From assembly GCA_030648815.1 (NCBI GenBank), contig JAUSHA010000029.1, positions 1 through 19,473 on the forward strand: a stretch of 19,473 nucleotides of DNA, given 5' to 3'. The translations under genes were made by a program, and so were the position numbers. The stretch comes from a bacterium. Its GTDB lineage: Bacteria > Patescibacteriota > Minisyncoccia > Minisyncoccales > MHMH01. The notes beneath the pieces are model-generated. The model was not told the DNA's origin and did no database searches. It saw only the letters and a list, made by a program, of their open reading frames with translations. Shown here in pieces: positions 6,522 to 14,364 of this stretch; position 1 is the first letter of the stretch, and the number at the start of each line of letters is the position of its first letter.

Positions 6522-9008
6522 ATGGCAGATCCAATCCGCGAAAGAGATCTGGTTTTGGGTCCCAATGAATTTGCGATGATCCTTGATGAAACCAAAGGTC
6601 ATGTGACAGTTTACGTCGGGCCGCACAAGACAAGTCTCTCCAACACCGATCGACCTGTGGTGGCCGACGAAAGAGGGAAATTCAAAAGCTGTACCCTTGA
6701 TGAAGCGATTAAGGTCTTCCCGACGGCTGACGAGGGGTCATATATAGTCCTAAAGAATCCGGCCAAAGACGAAGCCCGCCCGAAGGCTGGCTCCAATACT
6801 AATCCTGAACTAAAAATTGGCCGTAAAATTAACACTCCCGGTCCGGTTTCATTTCCCTTGTGGCCAGGTCAGTACGCAACCGTTATTGAAGGCCATCGCC
6901 TGCGATCTAACCAATATTTGGTAGTTCGTGTTTATAACAACGAAGAAGCAAAAAAACCAGGGAAAATCGGCGTCATGGAACCCAGCGTAACCGGTGAGGG
7001 ACCTAAAGATAAAAAAGAAATTAATCCCCCTAATGTTGATCTGTCGCAAGATCTTACGATGGGCCAATTGCTGGTTATCACGGGAACAGATGTTTCCTTC
7101 TATATCCCCCCGACTGGCATAGAAGTTATACCGGACGGCAATAAATACGTGCGCGATGCGGTCACGCTTGAACGCTTGGAGTACTGCATACTTCTGGAAG
7201 AAAACGGGAATAAACGATTTGTCCAAGGTCCGGCGGTAGTTTTTCCGGAACCAACGGAAACATTTGTTCAAAATAATAGCGTATTCAAATTCAAAGCCAT
7301 TGAGTTGAACGAAAACATGGGATTGTATATCAAGGTTATCGCCGACTATAAGGATGAGACCGGAAAAGAACATAAGACCGGAGAAGAGCTTTTTATTACC
7401 GGCAAAGAGCAAAAAATATATTTTCCGCGCCAAGAGCACGCCATTATCAAATATGCCGAGGACGAAGGAAAGGGAAATGGCGTTCAATTCGCTATTGCCA
7501 TACCTGCCGGCGAAGCGCGCTATGTATTAGATAAGATGACGGGAAAGATTGATTTAAAAAAGGGCCCCTTGATGTTTTTGGCCGACCCCCGCAATGAGGT
7601 CATAGTCAGAAGGGTGCTCGATCCTAACACAGTTAAACTTTTGTTCCCCGGCAATACAGCGGCCCTAGATTACAACACTACCCTTGCTTCTTTGATAAAA
7701 GACGGAGCTCAGAATTATATTTCGGAGCAAGAAGCGAGCGGAAAACGTGCGAAATCAATCGGACCGGTTTCAAGAGAAGCAAGCCTGGTTTCTGAAAATT
7801 TTGAACGACGCTCTACGTTTACGCCTCCCCGCACGATAACTCTTGATACAAAATACGAAGGGGCTGTTGCTCTTAATGTTTGGACCGGCTATGCCGTTCA
7901 GATAGTCGGCAAAACCGGCAAGCGAAGGGTCGTAAAGGGTCCGCAGACTGTTTTACTGGAATACGACGAATCTCTGGAAGTCCTGACAATGTCAACCGGA
8001 ACGCCAAAGAACGACGACAAGGTTATAAAAACTGTCTATCTTTTGTCGCAAAACAATAAAGTTTCCGACGAGGTCACTGCCGAAACGAAAGACCTCGTCA
8101 CCGTAAACGTCAGGGTTTCATACCGGGTCAATTTTGAAGGTGAGCCGGAAAATTGGTTTAACGTAGACAACTACGTCAAACTTCTTACCGAGCATTTGCG
8201 ATCAATGATTCGCAATGCGATCAAGCAGAACGGTATTGAGGATTTCAATGACAAAGGAGTCGGCATTATCCGCGATACAGTGCTCGGCCTGCAGAACGAA
8301 GAAGGCAAACGCCCCGGCCGTGCTTTCGCAGAAAACGGCATGAAAGTTTATGATGTCGAAGTGCTGGATGTAAAAATCGGCGACCAAGAAATCGGCGAAC
8401 TCTTAAGAGATGCTCAGCGCGAATCAGTTGAACAGAGCCTGACTCTGCGAAGGGAAGAGCAAAAACTTAAAAAAGATAAGAGATTAGAAACAATCGCCCA
8501 AGAGACAGCAGAGGCAATGTCTGAAACTGTTATTAAAAAACTGGACATCAAGAAAAAAGAAGACGATAAAATTCTGGAGGTTAACCTTAAGGCTTTAGGC
8601 AATCAGCAAAAAAAGACCAAGGCACAGCACAATAATGATTTAGCCATAGAAAACGGGGCCAATAAGGTATCCGGAATAAAATTGTCCAGGGAAAAGAAGG
8701 AAGCCGATCAGAAACAGGAAATAAGTAAGGCAACGCAGGATCTGCAGGTAGAACTCATGCAAGCTAGAACAAAAGCTATTACCGATGAGTTAAATGCCGC
8801 CGGTCCTCAACTGTTGGCTATCGCCACCACGCTTGCCGACAAAGAACTTGCCGGAAAACTTGCTCAAGTTTTATCGCCTTTGGCTATTTACGGCAATAAA
8901 ACTCTTCCGGACGTTGTGCAACAGCTTACGCAAGGCACCGTCCTGGAAAGTATAGTTAAAAAAATAATTGACGCAGGATCAACTGCCAAAACAGCCACCG
9001 CAAAATAA
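6522..9008 (+). CDS. Major vault protein (MVP) homologue
   Basis: An 828-residue soluble protein, close to the roughly 860 aa of animal MVP. The start at ATG 6522 is preferred, because AAAGGAGG ends 8 nt upstream; the ATG at 6516 is only 2 nt from it. Residues 1-430 contain several beta-rich vault-type repeats with recurring GP..., 'PGQYATV', 'GPAVVFPEP' and 'ADPRNEVIVRRVL' blocks, the last leading to LLFPGN..ALDYN. Residues about 437-631 align by eye with the SPFH-like shoulder of MVP: VVKGPQTVLL, LEVLTMSTGTPK, a YRVNFE strand, DDFH-like IEDFNDKG, IIRDTVLG, and NGMKVYDVEVLDVKIGDQE. Residues about 632-755 are a charged Lys/Glu/Gln helix (cap helix) and 757-828 a hydrophobic cap-ring-like end starting AGPQLLAIA. 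There is no transmembrane segment, unlike flotillins. By homology it should assemble into a barrel-shaped particle. It is the only plus-strand gene in the window and is divergent from a kinase/FHA/VWA operon. Confidence 0.92.
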   Translation: MADPIRERDLVLGPNEFAMILDETKGHVTVYVGPHKTSLSNTDRPVVADERGKFKSCTLDEAIKVFPTADEGSYIVLKNPAKDEARPKAGSNTNPELKIGRKINTPGPVSFPLWPGQYATVIEGHRLRSNQYLVVRVYNNEEAKKPGKIGVMEPSVTGEGPKDKKEINPPNVDLSQDLTMGQLLVITGTDVSFYIPPTGIEVIPDGNKYVRDAVTLERLEYCILLEENGNKRFVQGPAVVFPEPTETFVQNNSVFKFKAIELNENMGLYIKVIADYKDETGKEHKTGEELFITGKEQKIYFPRQEHAIIKYAEDEGKGNGVQFAIAIPAGEARYVLDKMTGKIDLKKGPLMFLADPRNEVIVRRVLDPNTVKLLFPGNTAALDYNTTLASLIKDGAQNYISEQEASGKRAKSIGPVSREASLVSENFERRSTFTPPRTITLDTKYEGAVALNVWTGYAVQIVGKTGKRRVVKGPQTVLLEYDESLEVLTMSTGTPKNDDKVIKTVYLLSQNNKVSDEVTAETKDLVTVNVRVSYRVNFEGEPENWFNVDNYVKLLTEHLRSMIRNAIKQNGIEDFNDKGVGIIRDTVLGLQNEEGKRPGRAFAENGMKVYDVEVLDVKIGDQEIGELLRDAQRESVEQSLTLRREEQKLKKDKRLETIAQETAEAMSETVIKKLDIKKKEDDKILEVNLKALGNQQKKTKAQHNNDLAIENGANKVSGIKLSREKKEADQKQEISKATQDLQVELMQARTKAITDELNAAGPQLLAIATTLADKELAGKLAQVLSPLAIYGNKTLPDVVQQLTQGTVLESIVKKIIDAGSTAKTATAK

Positions 9009-9015
9009 TAATTTA

Positions 9016-9045
9016 AAAAAGAGCGTTCAGAAGAACGCTCTTTTT
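9016..9045. terminator. Bidirectional terminator between vault gene and leuA-like gene
   Basis: A 13-bp perfect stem AAAAAGAGCGTTC (9016-9028) with GAACGCTCTTTTT (9033-9045) around an AGAA loop. It carries A5/T5 ends in both directions, so it serves both converging genes. The stop codon of the minus-strand gene (9044-9046) lies inside it. Confidence 0.9.
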
Positions 9046-10564
9046 ATGCAAACCAATTAAGCATTTTTTCCGTAGCCCTGATTGAGGCCATGACTTGGTC
9101 CGGATCAACGCCTATTGTCGTAAGATATTTCCCATTTTTGCGCCACGATATTTTAGCTTCCACTAAAGCATCGGACCTGCCTCCCGGCGGAATGCTAACT
9201 TCGTAATCTTCAAGTTCGGGCAATTTTAAGCCGAGCTGATCGGTGAAAATCTTTTTAAGGGCATTCATAAAGGCATCGTAAGCGCCGCTGCCGGTTGCAG
9301 ATGCCGAATACTTTTTTTCGCCAATTTTAATGCTCACTGCCGCCAGAGGGGTTAAGTTTAAGCCGCTGGAAACTTTAACATTTGTTATTTTAATCGCTTT
9401 TTTGAATAAATTATTTCCCAGTAATTCGGAAATTAAAAACGGCAAATCGGTGGTGGCAACAAAATGTTTCCTGTCGCCCAGCTCAATGATTTCGTCTAAT
9501 ACCTTTTTTTTCTCATTCTTTGTGAGTTCAATATTCATTTTTTTAAGATTCTGCTCCAGGCTTGCCCGGCCGCTTAACTTGCCCAAAGCATATTCTTTTT
9601 CTCTGCCGAATCTTTCAGAGCTTAATTTGGAAGTATATAAATTCCCTTTTTCATCGCCATCAGCGTGTATGCCCGCCGTTTGAGTGAAAACATTATCGCC
9701 GACTATCGGCTTGTTGACGGAAACTCTAATACCGGAAAATCTTTCAACTAATTTGCTGGCTTCCGCTAAAAATTTTTCGTTAATCTTAAACCTGAAATCA
9801 GTCCTGTCGTTAACCAGCACGGCTATTTCCGCCAAATGAGTGTTGCCGGCCCGTTCGCCGAGGCCGTTTATGGTGGCATGCACCCCCTTTGCGCCCGCCT
9901 CAATGGCTCTCAAAGAATTAGCCGTGGCCAAACCGTAATCATTATGGCAGTGAAAATCAAAATGAGCGTTAGGAAACTTCCCGGCCATTAACTTAACGTA
10001 TTTATGGGTTTCATCCGGCAATAAAACGCCCAAGGTATCGGCCAGCATGATTCTTTGGGCGCCGAATCTGATTAAATTTTTCGTTAATTCAAAAACATAA
10101 CTTGGAGAATCTTTGATGCCATTGCTCCAGTCTTCCAGATAAACATTAATTTTTATCTTTTTATTTTTAGCCAGTAAAAAGACGGCCTTGATATCGCTGA
10201 TATGCTCACTGGCCGTTCTGCCAATTTGCTTTTGCAAATGTTTAAGAGAGCCCTTAACTAATAAATTTAAAACTGCGCCGCCAGCCTGGTTCACCCAATC
10301 TATGGATTTCTCATTGTCAACAAACCCGAGTATTTCAATTTTCTCCAAACAGGCATTCTTTCGAGCCCATCGGCAAATTTTTTTAGCCGCAGCTAATTCT
10401 CCCCTTGAAACTCTGGCAGAACATATCTCTAATCTGTCAATATTCAACTCTTTCAATAATATTACAGCTATGGCAAATTTCTCTCTTGGCGTAAAAGAAA
10501 CTCCCTTCATCTGTTCTCCATCTCTAAGCGTAGTATCTAAAAGCTCAAGGTATTTCATTTTCAT
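9044..10564 (-). CDS. 2-isopropylmalate/citramalate synthase family enzyme
   Basis: A 506-residue HMGL-like TIM-barrel acyltransferase with a LeuA C-terminal regulatory domain. It shows LLDTTLRDGEQ (8-18, with catalytic R14 and metal ligand D15), a DTLGVL strand, FHCHNDYG (metal ligands H205 and H207), GLGERAGN (about 234-241) and IPPGGRSDALVEA in the regulatory domain. Its closest match from memory is the Bacteroidetes-type 'alpha-IPM synthase regulatory domain' protein, sharing runs such as SARVSxGE, NVYLEDWSNG and NKPIVG.NVFTQTAGIHADGD. Whether it makes isopropylmalate, citramalate or another 2-alkylmalate cannot be told here, so no symbol is given. The start chosen is ATG 10564, overlapping the previous stop as TAATG; an upstream ATG at 10606 would run 42 nt into the neighbouring gene. 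No leuB, leuC or leuD is adjacent. Confidence 0.9.
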   Translation of the reverse strand: MKMKYLELLDTTLRDGEQMKGVSFTPREKFAIAVILLKELNIDRLEICSARVSRGELAAAKKICRWARKNACLEKIEILGFVDNEKSIDWVNQAGGAVLNLLVKGSLKHLQKQIGRTASEHISDIKAVFLLAKNKKIKINVYLEDWSNGIKDSPSYVFELTKNLIRFGAQRIMLADTLGVLLPDETHKYVKLMAGKFPNAHFDFHCHNDYGLATANSLRAIEAGAKGVHATINGLGERAGNTHLAEIAVLVNDRTDFRFKINEKFLAEASKLVERFSGIRVSVNKPIVGDNVFTQTAGIHADGDEKGNLYTSKLSSERFGREKEYALGKLSGRASLEQNLKKMNIELTKNEKKKVLDEIIELGDRKHFVATTDLPFLISELLGNNLFKKAIKITNVKVSSGLNLTPLAAVSIKIGEKKYSASATGSGAYDAFMNALKKIFTDQLGLKLPELEDYEVSIPPGGRSDALVEAKISWRKNGKYLTTIGVDPDQVMASIRATEKMLNWFA

Positions 10565-11838
10565 TATACGGCGTTTTGGCCGGCCAAATATCCCGAGCTC
10601 CAGCAAACTTGCAGGTTATAGCCGCCGGTCGGGCCGTGCAAATTTATAATTTCTCCGGCAAAGAATAAATTTTCAATAAGTTTTGACTGCATCGTCTTTG
10701 AATCTATTTCCCGAAGTAAAACTCCGCCCGAAGTAACGATGGCTGATTCAAAACCCAAAAGAGAAGAAACCGTCATTTCAAGATTTTTAAAAATTTTCGC
10801 CAATCCCCTTCTTTCTTCTTTGGTGATCACATTAACTTTCTTAAGGGGATCAATCCCCGAAAGTTCCATAATAACGGGAATTAATTTCTGGGGAAGCAGA
10901 TCGTTTAAAGAATTCTTAAAAAATTTATTGTTGTATTTTATAAAATCGGACTGGATTCTTTTATCTAAATCTTGCTCGCTCAAAGCCGGCTTCAAGTCAA
11001 GGATCAGTTTAACTTCTTCTTTTTCCTGAAGTTCGCCGATATGACCCGACAAATCCAAAACTATGGGACCGGATAACCCGAAATGCGTGAAAAGAAGCTC
11101 TCCGAAACGGCTATCTCTTTTCTTGCCATTTTGGAGAACGGTTAATTCAACATTCTTTAAAGATAGGCCCTGGAGTTTTTTGGGCCAATCCTCTTTAATT
11201 TTTATAGGGACTAAAGCCGGCCTTAACTTCGCCACGGTGTGTCCGAGTTTTTCAGCCCAGAGATATCCCGAGCCGGTTGATCCTGTGCCGGGAAAGGCCT
11301 TGCCGCCCGTAGCTATAATATAATTTTTGGCTGAAATATCTTTGCCCTGCCTGCCGGCAGGCATGGCATTTTTTAAAACAATTTTGGAAATTCTATTTTG
11401 ATTCGCGATAATTTCCTTAACTTCCGAATTAGTCATTATCTCAACTTTATTTTCAGCCAAATAGCCGGTCAGAATATCTAAAACGTCTTTGGCGCTGTCG
11501 GTTTCGGGAAAAATCCTTTTGCCTCTTTCCACCTTCATCCTTAGCCCTCTTTTCTCAAAAAAATCAACGATTTCCTTGGGCCCGAAAATTGACAGGGCAT
11601 GCAAAAGAAAATCCCCTTCTCTGCCATATTTTTTCAGAAGCTCTCTATAATCAAATTCGGCCCTGGTGATATTGCCCCTGCCTTTGCCGGTGATCAAAAG
11701 CTTTCTGCCGAGAAACTTATTCTTCTCCAAAAGCAAAACTTTAGCTCCCAGCTCTCCTGCACGGCCCGCCGCCATCATCCCCGCCGGCCCCCCGCCAATC
11801 ACCGCCACATCAAAAATTTTGCTATTTTCTTTTTCCAT
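10564..11838 (-). CDS. BaiN/YhiN (HI0933)-family flavoprotein
   Basis: A 424-residue FAD-dependent oxidoreductase of the HI0933 family. It has the Rossmann GGGPAG (15-20), an acidic strand end LLLEK, the family hallmark GRKLLITGKGRGNIT (44-58), ATGG (176-179), VTSGGV near the C-terminus and the closing FAD motif GPTGGYNLQ. The substrate of most members is unknown. Residues 159-165 (MPAGRQG) are encoded by a GC-rich palindrome that appears to be inserted in frame in a surface loop between two strands. ATG 11838 overlaps the hydrolase stop (TAATG) and has no clear Shine-Dalgarno, so translation is probably coupled. Confidence 0.9.
   Translation of the reverse strand: MEKENSKIFDVAVIGGGPAGMMAAGRAGELGAKVLLLEKNKFLGRKLLITGKGRGNITRAEFDYRELLKKYGREGDFLLHALSIFGPKEIVDFFEKRGLRMKVERGKRIFPETDSAKDVLDILTGYLAENKVEIMTNSEVKEIIANQNRISKIVLKNAMPAGRQGKDISAKNYIIATGGKAFPGTGSTGSGYLWAEKLGHTVAKLRPALVPIKIKEDWPKKLQGLSLKNVELTVLQNGKKRDSRFGELLFTHFGLSGPIVLDLSGHIGELQEKEEVKLILDLKPALSEQDLDKRIQSDFIKYNNKFFKNSLNDLLPQKLIPVIMELSGIDPLKKVNVITKEERRGLAKIFKNLEMTVSSLLGFESAIVTSGGVLLREIDSKTMQSKLIENLFFAGEIINLHGPTGGYNLQVCWSSGYLAGQNAV
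11348..11363. repeat. GC-rich palindrome inside the flavoprotein gene (PAGRQG type)
   Basis: A perfect 16-bp palindrome TGCCTGCCGGCAGGCA in an otherwise AT-leaning gene, read in frame as part of MPAGRQG. The same peptide turns up in many unrelated CPR proteins, from general knowledge, which suggests a dispersed element that tolerates coding frames. It differs from the GGGCGGA repeats near the transposase. Confidence 0.7.
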
Positions 11839-12380
11839 TATTTAATTAACTTTATAATTTCCAACAATCTCGGAAAAACCGTATAACCGGAATCTGTATT
11901 AAGATGTCCTCCGTTTACAATTATCTCCGGTTTTACATTAAGGCTATCTGCTAATGATTTAAGCACTTCTTGCGGCACATATGGATCATTATCTCCATAA
12001 ATCACAAATACTTGCTTGAGACTTTTATTCACTTTTTTAAAATCAATAATTTTTTCTTTTAAAAAATAATCATTTAATTCTGCGCCGTAATCAGACGCAA
12101 AACCGGAAACGGAAATAAGGGCTTTCACGGGCAACTGCTCTGTTAAATCTAAAGCTGTGGCAACCCCGAGAGAATGAGCCACAATGATAAGATCGGATGA
12201 GTCTACGCTTTTAATGATTTCTTGGACTGCTCTTAACCAATCTTTTCTATTCGGACGATCTGGTTTTGGTAAATCCGGCATAATTACCTTATAGCCGTCT
12301 TTTATAAGATTACCATAAAGCCATTTCTGCCAGTGTATTCCAGCGTAGCCCCCTATGCCATGTAATATAAGTATCGTCAT
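11838..12380 (-). CDS. RBBP9/YdeN-type alpha/beta serine hydrolase
   Basis: A 180-residue small alpha/beta hydrolase. HGIGG follows the first strand, and the nucleophile elbow AHSLG (68-72) places Ser70. The acid is D132 in YGDNDPYVP and the catalytic histidine H159 is in NGGHLN, giving the complete triad at the spacing of the RBBP9/YdeN (DUF1234) family. Substrates of these enzymes are mostly unknown. No Shine-Dalgarno is visible before ATG 12380, and a REP hairpin lies 10 bp upstream, so the original leader may have been displaced by that element. It heads a coupled three-gene set with the flavoprotein and the leuA-like gene. Confidence 0.88.
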   Translation of the reverse strand: MTILILHGIGGYAGIHWQKWLYGNLIKDGYKVIMPDLPKPDRPNRKDWLRAVQEIIKSVDSSDLIIVAHSLGVATALDLTEQLPVKALISVSGFASDYGAELNDYFLKEKIIDFKKVNKSLKQVFVIYGDNDPYVPQEVLKSLADSLNVKPEIIVNGGHLNTDSGYTVFPRLLEIIKLIK

Positions 12381-12389
12381 ATTTTAAAT

Positions 12390-12422
12390 AAGTTGGGCGG
12401 ACGTCGGGTCTCCGCCCAACTT
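12390..12422 (+). repeat. REP hairpin copy A
   Basis: A 12-bp stem AAGTTGGGCGGA (12390-12401) with TCCGCCCAACTT (12411-12422) and loop CGTCGGGTC. It lies just past the transposase stop and could also act as a transcription-ending hairpin. Confidence 0.9.
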
Positions 12423-13160
12423 TTATTCTAGAAATAACTCATAATATTCTTTAAATTTTCCTTTATATTTTATATAATCTTCAATAAATTTCTCGCACGC
12501 TCTTTCACCACCCGTGGTTTCTAACATAAATTCTCTATCTGTTACTGATGGAAAATTCGGCTTTCCTAAATAATCAGAAAAACTTGACCATTTATACTCT
12601 TTCGCAAATTTTATAGCTTTCTTTATGTCGCGGATGCCCCTTTCTTTCCATTTCGGCTCTATCAAGGAAACTGAATTAGCATGAATATACGCAAAAACAA
12701 TTTTTAACTGTTCGTCAGTCTTGATGAGGACTGACAAAAATCTGTTCTGAAAAACGTAACCCTTGCGGCCATGTTTTAAATTAAAATATCTAGCATACCC
12801 GCCGCCGAATTTCTTCATAAATTTCACAATTCCACCATCTTTAATCTGTCTTATTAATAAATGAATATGATTCGGCATCAAACAAAAGGCTATAATTTCC
12901 ACAAGTTTATCTCGTAAATCAGTTTGGGCGGACGTCGGGTCTCCGCCCAAACTCTCTGTTTTTTTGAGATATGCCTTCATTCTGGAGCGATCCCTTCGAC
13001 GCTTTAAAATCTCTACCGGATTTATTGTATTAAATTCGTAAATAGAAAAAATCCCCCGATAATAGTCATTGGTATCTTTGAAAAGTTTATTATCATCAAT
13101 GCCCCTTAAAATAACGTGATAAATTCCGTCGTTAATAAATTGTTCTTTTCTGTATGGCAT
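12423..13160 (-). CDS. REP-associated tyrosine transposase (Y1/HUH, IS200-like)
   Basis: A 245-residue single-strand transposase of the TnpA-REP (RAYT) family. The HUH motif is PNHIHLL (H98 and H100). The catalytic tyrosine is Y158 in FAYIHANSV, and GYVFQNRFLS is the usual intervening block. The start is taken at ATG 13160 (MPYRKEQF), the standard RAYT beginning. An upstream ATG at 13199 would read through REP copy C and overlaps the ychF stop as TAATG, so an extended form cannot be excluded. No Shine-Dalgarno is seen before 13160. Residues about 70-81 (SLGGDPTSAQTD) come from REP copy B sitting in frame between the N-terminal strands and the HUH motif. The frame is intact, so activity is plausible. 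Confidence 0.9.
   Translation of the reverse strand: MPYRKEQFINDGIYHVILRGIDDNKLFKDTNDYYRGIFSIYEFNTINPVEILKRRRDRSRMKAYLKKTESLGGDPTSAQTDLRDKLVEIIAFCLMPNHIHLLIRQIKDGGIVKFMKKFGGGYARYFNLKHGRKGYVFQNRFLSVLIKTDEQLKIVFAYIHANSVSLIEPKWKERGIRDIKKAIKFAKEYKWSSFSDYLGKPNFPSVTDREFMLETTGGERACEKFIEDYIKYKGKFKEYYELFLE
12921..12953 (+). repeat. REP hairpin copy B inside the transposase CDS
   Basis: A 12-bp stem AGTTTGGGCGGA (12921-12932) with TCCGCCCAAACT (12942-12953) and the same CGTCGGGTC loop and orientation as copy A. It adds codons in frame to the transposase. Confidence 0.9.
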
Positions 13161-13169
13161 ATTGTGAGT

Positions 13170-13196
13170 TTGGGCGGAGACCCGACGTCCGCCCAA
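13170..13196 (-). repeat. REP hairpin copy C, inverted
   Basis: A 9-bp stem TTGGGCGGA (13170-13178) with TCCGCCCAA (13188-13196). The loop GACCCGACG is the reverse complement of the loop in copies A and B, so this copy points the other way. It abuts the ychF stop codon. Confidence 0.88.
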
Positions 13197-13198
13197 CA

Positions 13199-14266
13199 TT
13201 AAGCATTGTGTTTAATTTCAATGACATCGCCGTCGCGGACGACGTATTCTTTGCCTTCGGTGCGGATCAGACCTTTTTCCCGGGCTTGAGCAAAACCGCC
13301 GGCATTTAAAAGATCCTGCCAATTGATGACGTCGGCTCTTATGAAATTTGCCTCAAAATCGCTGTGAATCGCCCCGCCGGCTTTAGGAGCTTTATCGCCT
13401 TTTTTGATGGTCCAAGCCCGAGTTTCATCAGAGCCGGTAGTAAAAAAAGTCAGCAAACCCAAGATATCATAGGCCTTTTTAATAAGCGCATCCAGTTCGG
13501 GCTCTTGAGTGATCCCGAAGGCGATCCTTTCTTCTTTGGTCAAACCGGCGGCTTCAAATTCCGTCGCCACGTCCACTATCAAATACGGCCAATTATTTTT
13601 GGAAAACTCGTCAATAACTTCTTTTTTCACTTCCTCGTCTTTCCCGTTCAATAAGTACAACCTCGGCTTCATTGAAAGCAATTGATATTGGTCAATAATC
13701 TTGACTTCGTCTTCAATAAAACTCTGCTCAAATAAAACTTTGCCTTGCTCCAACAAATTCTTAACTTTTTTAAGAGTTTCCAATTCTTTTATCGCCTCTT
13801 TCTTTCCGGCCCTGGCTTCTCCCTCAACGCCGTTGATTCTTTTATCAACTGTTTCCAAGTCCTTTAAAATCAATTCCGTTTCCAGAATTTCTTTATCTGT
13901 TAAGGGATTTATTTCGTCTCCCGTCTTGATTATGTCCGACTTCAAAAACGCCCTTAGCACATAGACTATGGCGTCGGTTTCCCGGATATTCGCCAAAAAC
14001 TTATTACCCAAGCCCTCGCCCTTATTGGCTCCTTTCACTAAGCCGGCAATATCAAAAAATTCAATGGTGGTGTATATTTTTTTGACGGATTTTGTAAATT
14101 CCGCCAATTTATCCGCTCTTTCATCGGGAACGGCAACAACGCCCACATTCGGATCAATGGTGCAAAAAGGATAATTAGCAATATCAACTTGCTTTTTAGT
14201 TATTGTCTGAAAAAGCGTGGACTTCCCGACATTGGGAAGCCCCACTATTCCTATAGATAAAGGCAT
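13199..14266 (-). CDS. ychF: YchF/OLA1 family P-loop nucleotidase
   Basis: A 355-residue member of the universally conserved Obg-related YchF/OLA1 family (E. coli 363 aa), which binds ribosomes and prefers ATP. The P-loop is GLPNVGKST (9-17). NYPFCTIDPNVG is switch I, FDIAGLVKGANKGEGLGNKFL (71-91) covers switch II, and a C-terminal TGS domain ends in GDVIEIKHNA. The base-specificity motif, NxxE in most YchF proteins, reads NGKD here (in YLLNGKDEE), a small deviation near residue 205. AGGA precedes ATG 14266 at normal spacing. The gene stands apart from the hydrolase operon because the RAYT unit lies directly behind its stop. Confidence 0.95.
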   Translation of the reverse strand: MPLSIGIVGLPNVGKSTLFQTITKKQVDIANYPFCTIDPNVGVVAVPDERADKLAEFTKSVKKIYTTIEFFDIAGLVKGANKGEGLGNKFLANIRETDAIVYVLRAFLKSDIIKTGDEINPLTDKEILETELILKDLETVDKRINGVEGEARAGKKEAIKELETLKKVKNLLEQGKVLFEQSFIEDEVKIIDQYQLLSMKPRLYLLNGKDEEVKKEVIDEFSKNNWPYLIVDVATEFEAAGLTKEERIAFGITQEPELDALIKKAYDILGLLTFFTTGSDETRAWTIKKGDKAPKAGGAIHSDFEANFIRADVINWQDLLNAGGFAQAREKGLIRTEGKEYVVRDGDVIEIKHNA

Positions 14267-14364
14267 AATTTATCCTACCTTGTCCGTCCGTAGCCTGTAA
14301 AGTAAGCACTGAACGTTAAAGGTTAAACGGTAAGTTAAGATATGATCAAGAATTAAAAAGAAGA

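Larger units (their letters stand above)
12390..13196 (-). mobile_element. RAYT transposase gene bracketed by inverted REP hairpins
   Basis: The transposase gene (12423-13160) lies between two REP hairpins in opposite orientation (copies A and C) with a third copy (B) inside it. This is the arrangement expected of a REP/RAYT (BIME-like) unit. The unit sits exactly between the stop codon of ychF and the start of the hydrolase gene. Confidence 0.8.

Noticed and set aside
6522..9008. Vault-like protein as an ordinary flotillin/stomatin (SPFH membrane protein)
   Set aside because: There is no N-terminal membrane hairpin. The SPFH-like part sits after about 430 residues of beta repeats and is followed by a cap-ring-like end, as in MVP.
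12390..13196. CRISPR-like repeat array
   Set aside because: Only three copies, irregular spacing and one inverted, with a transposase between them: REP/RAYT explains it.
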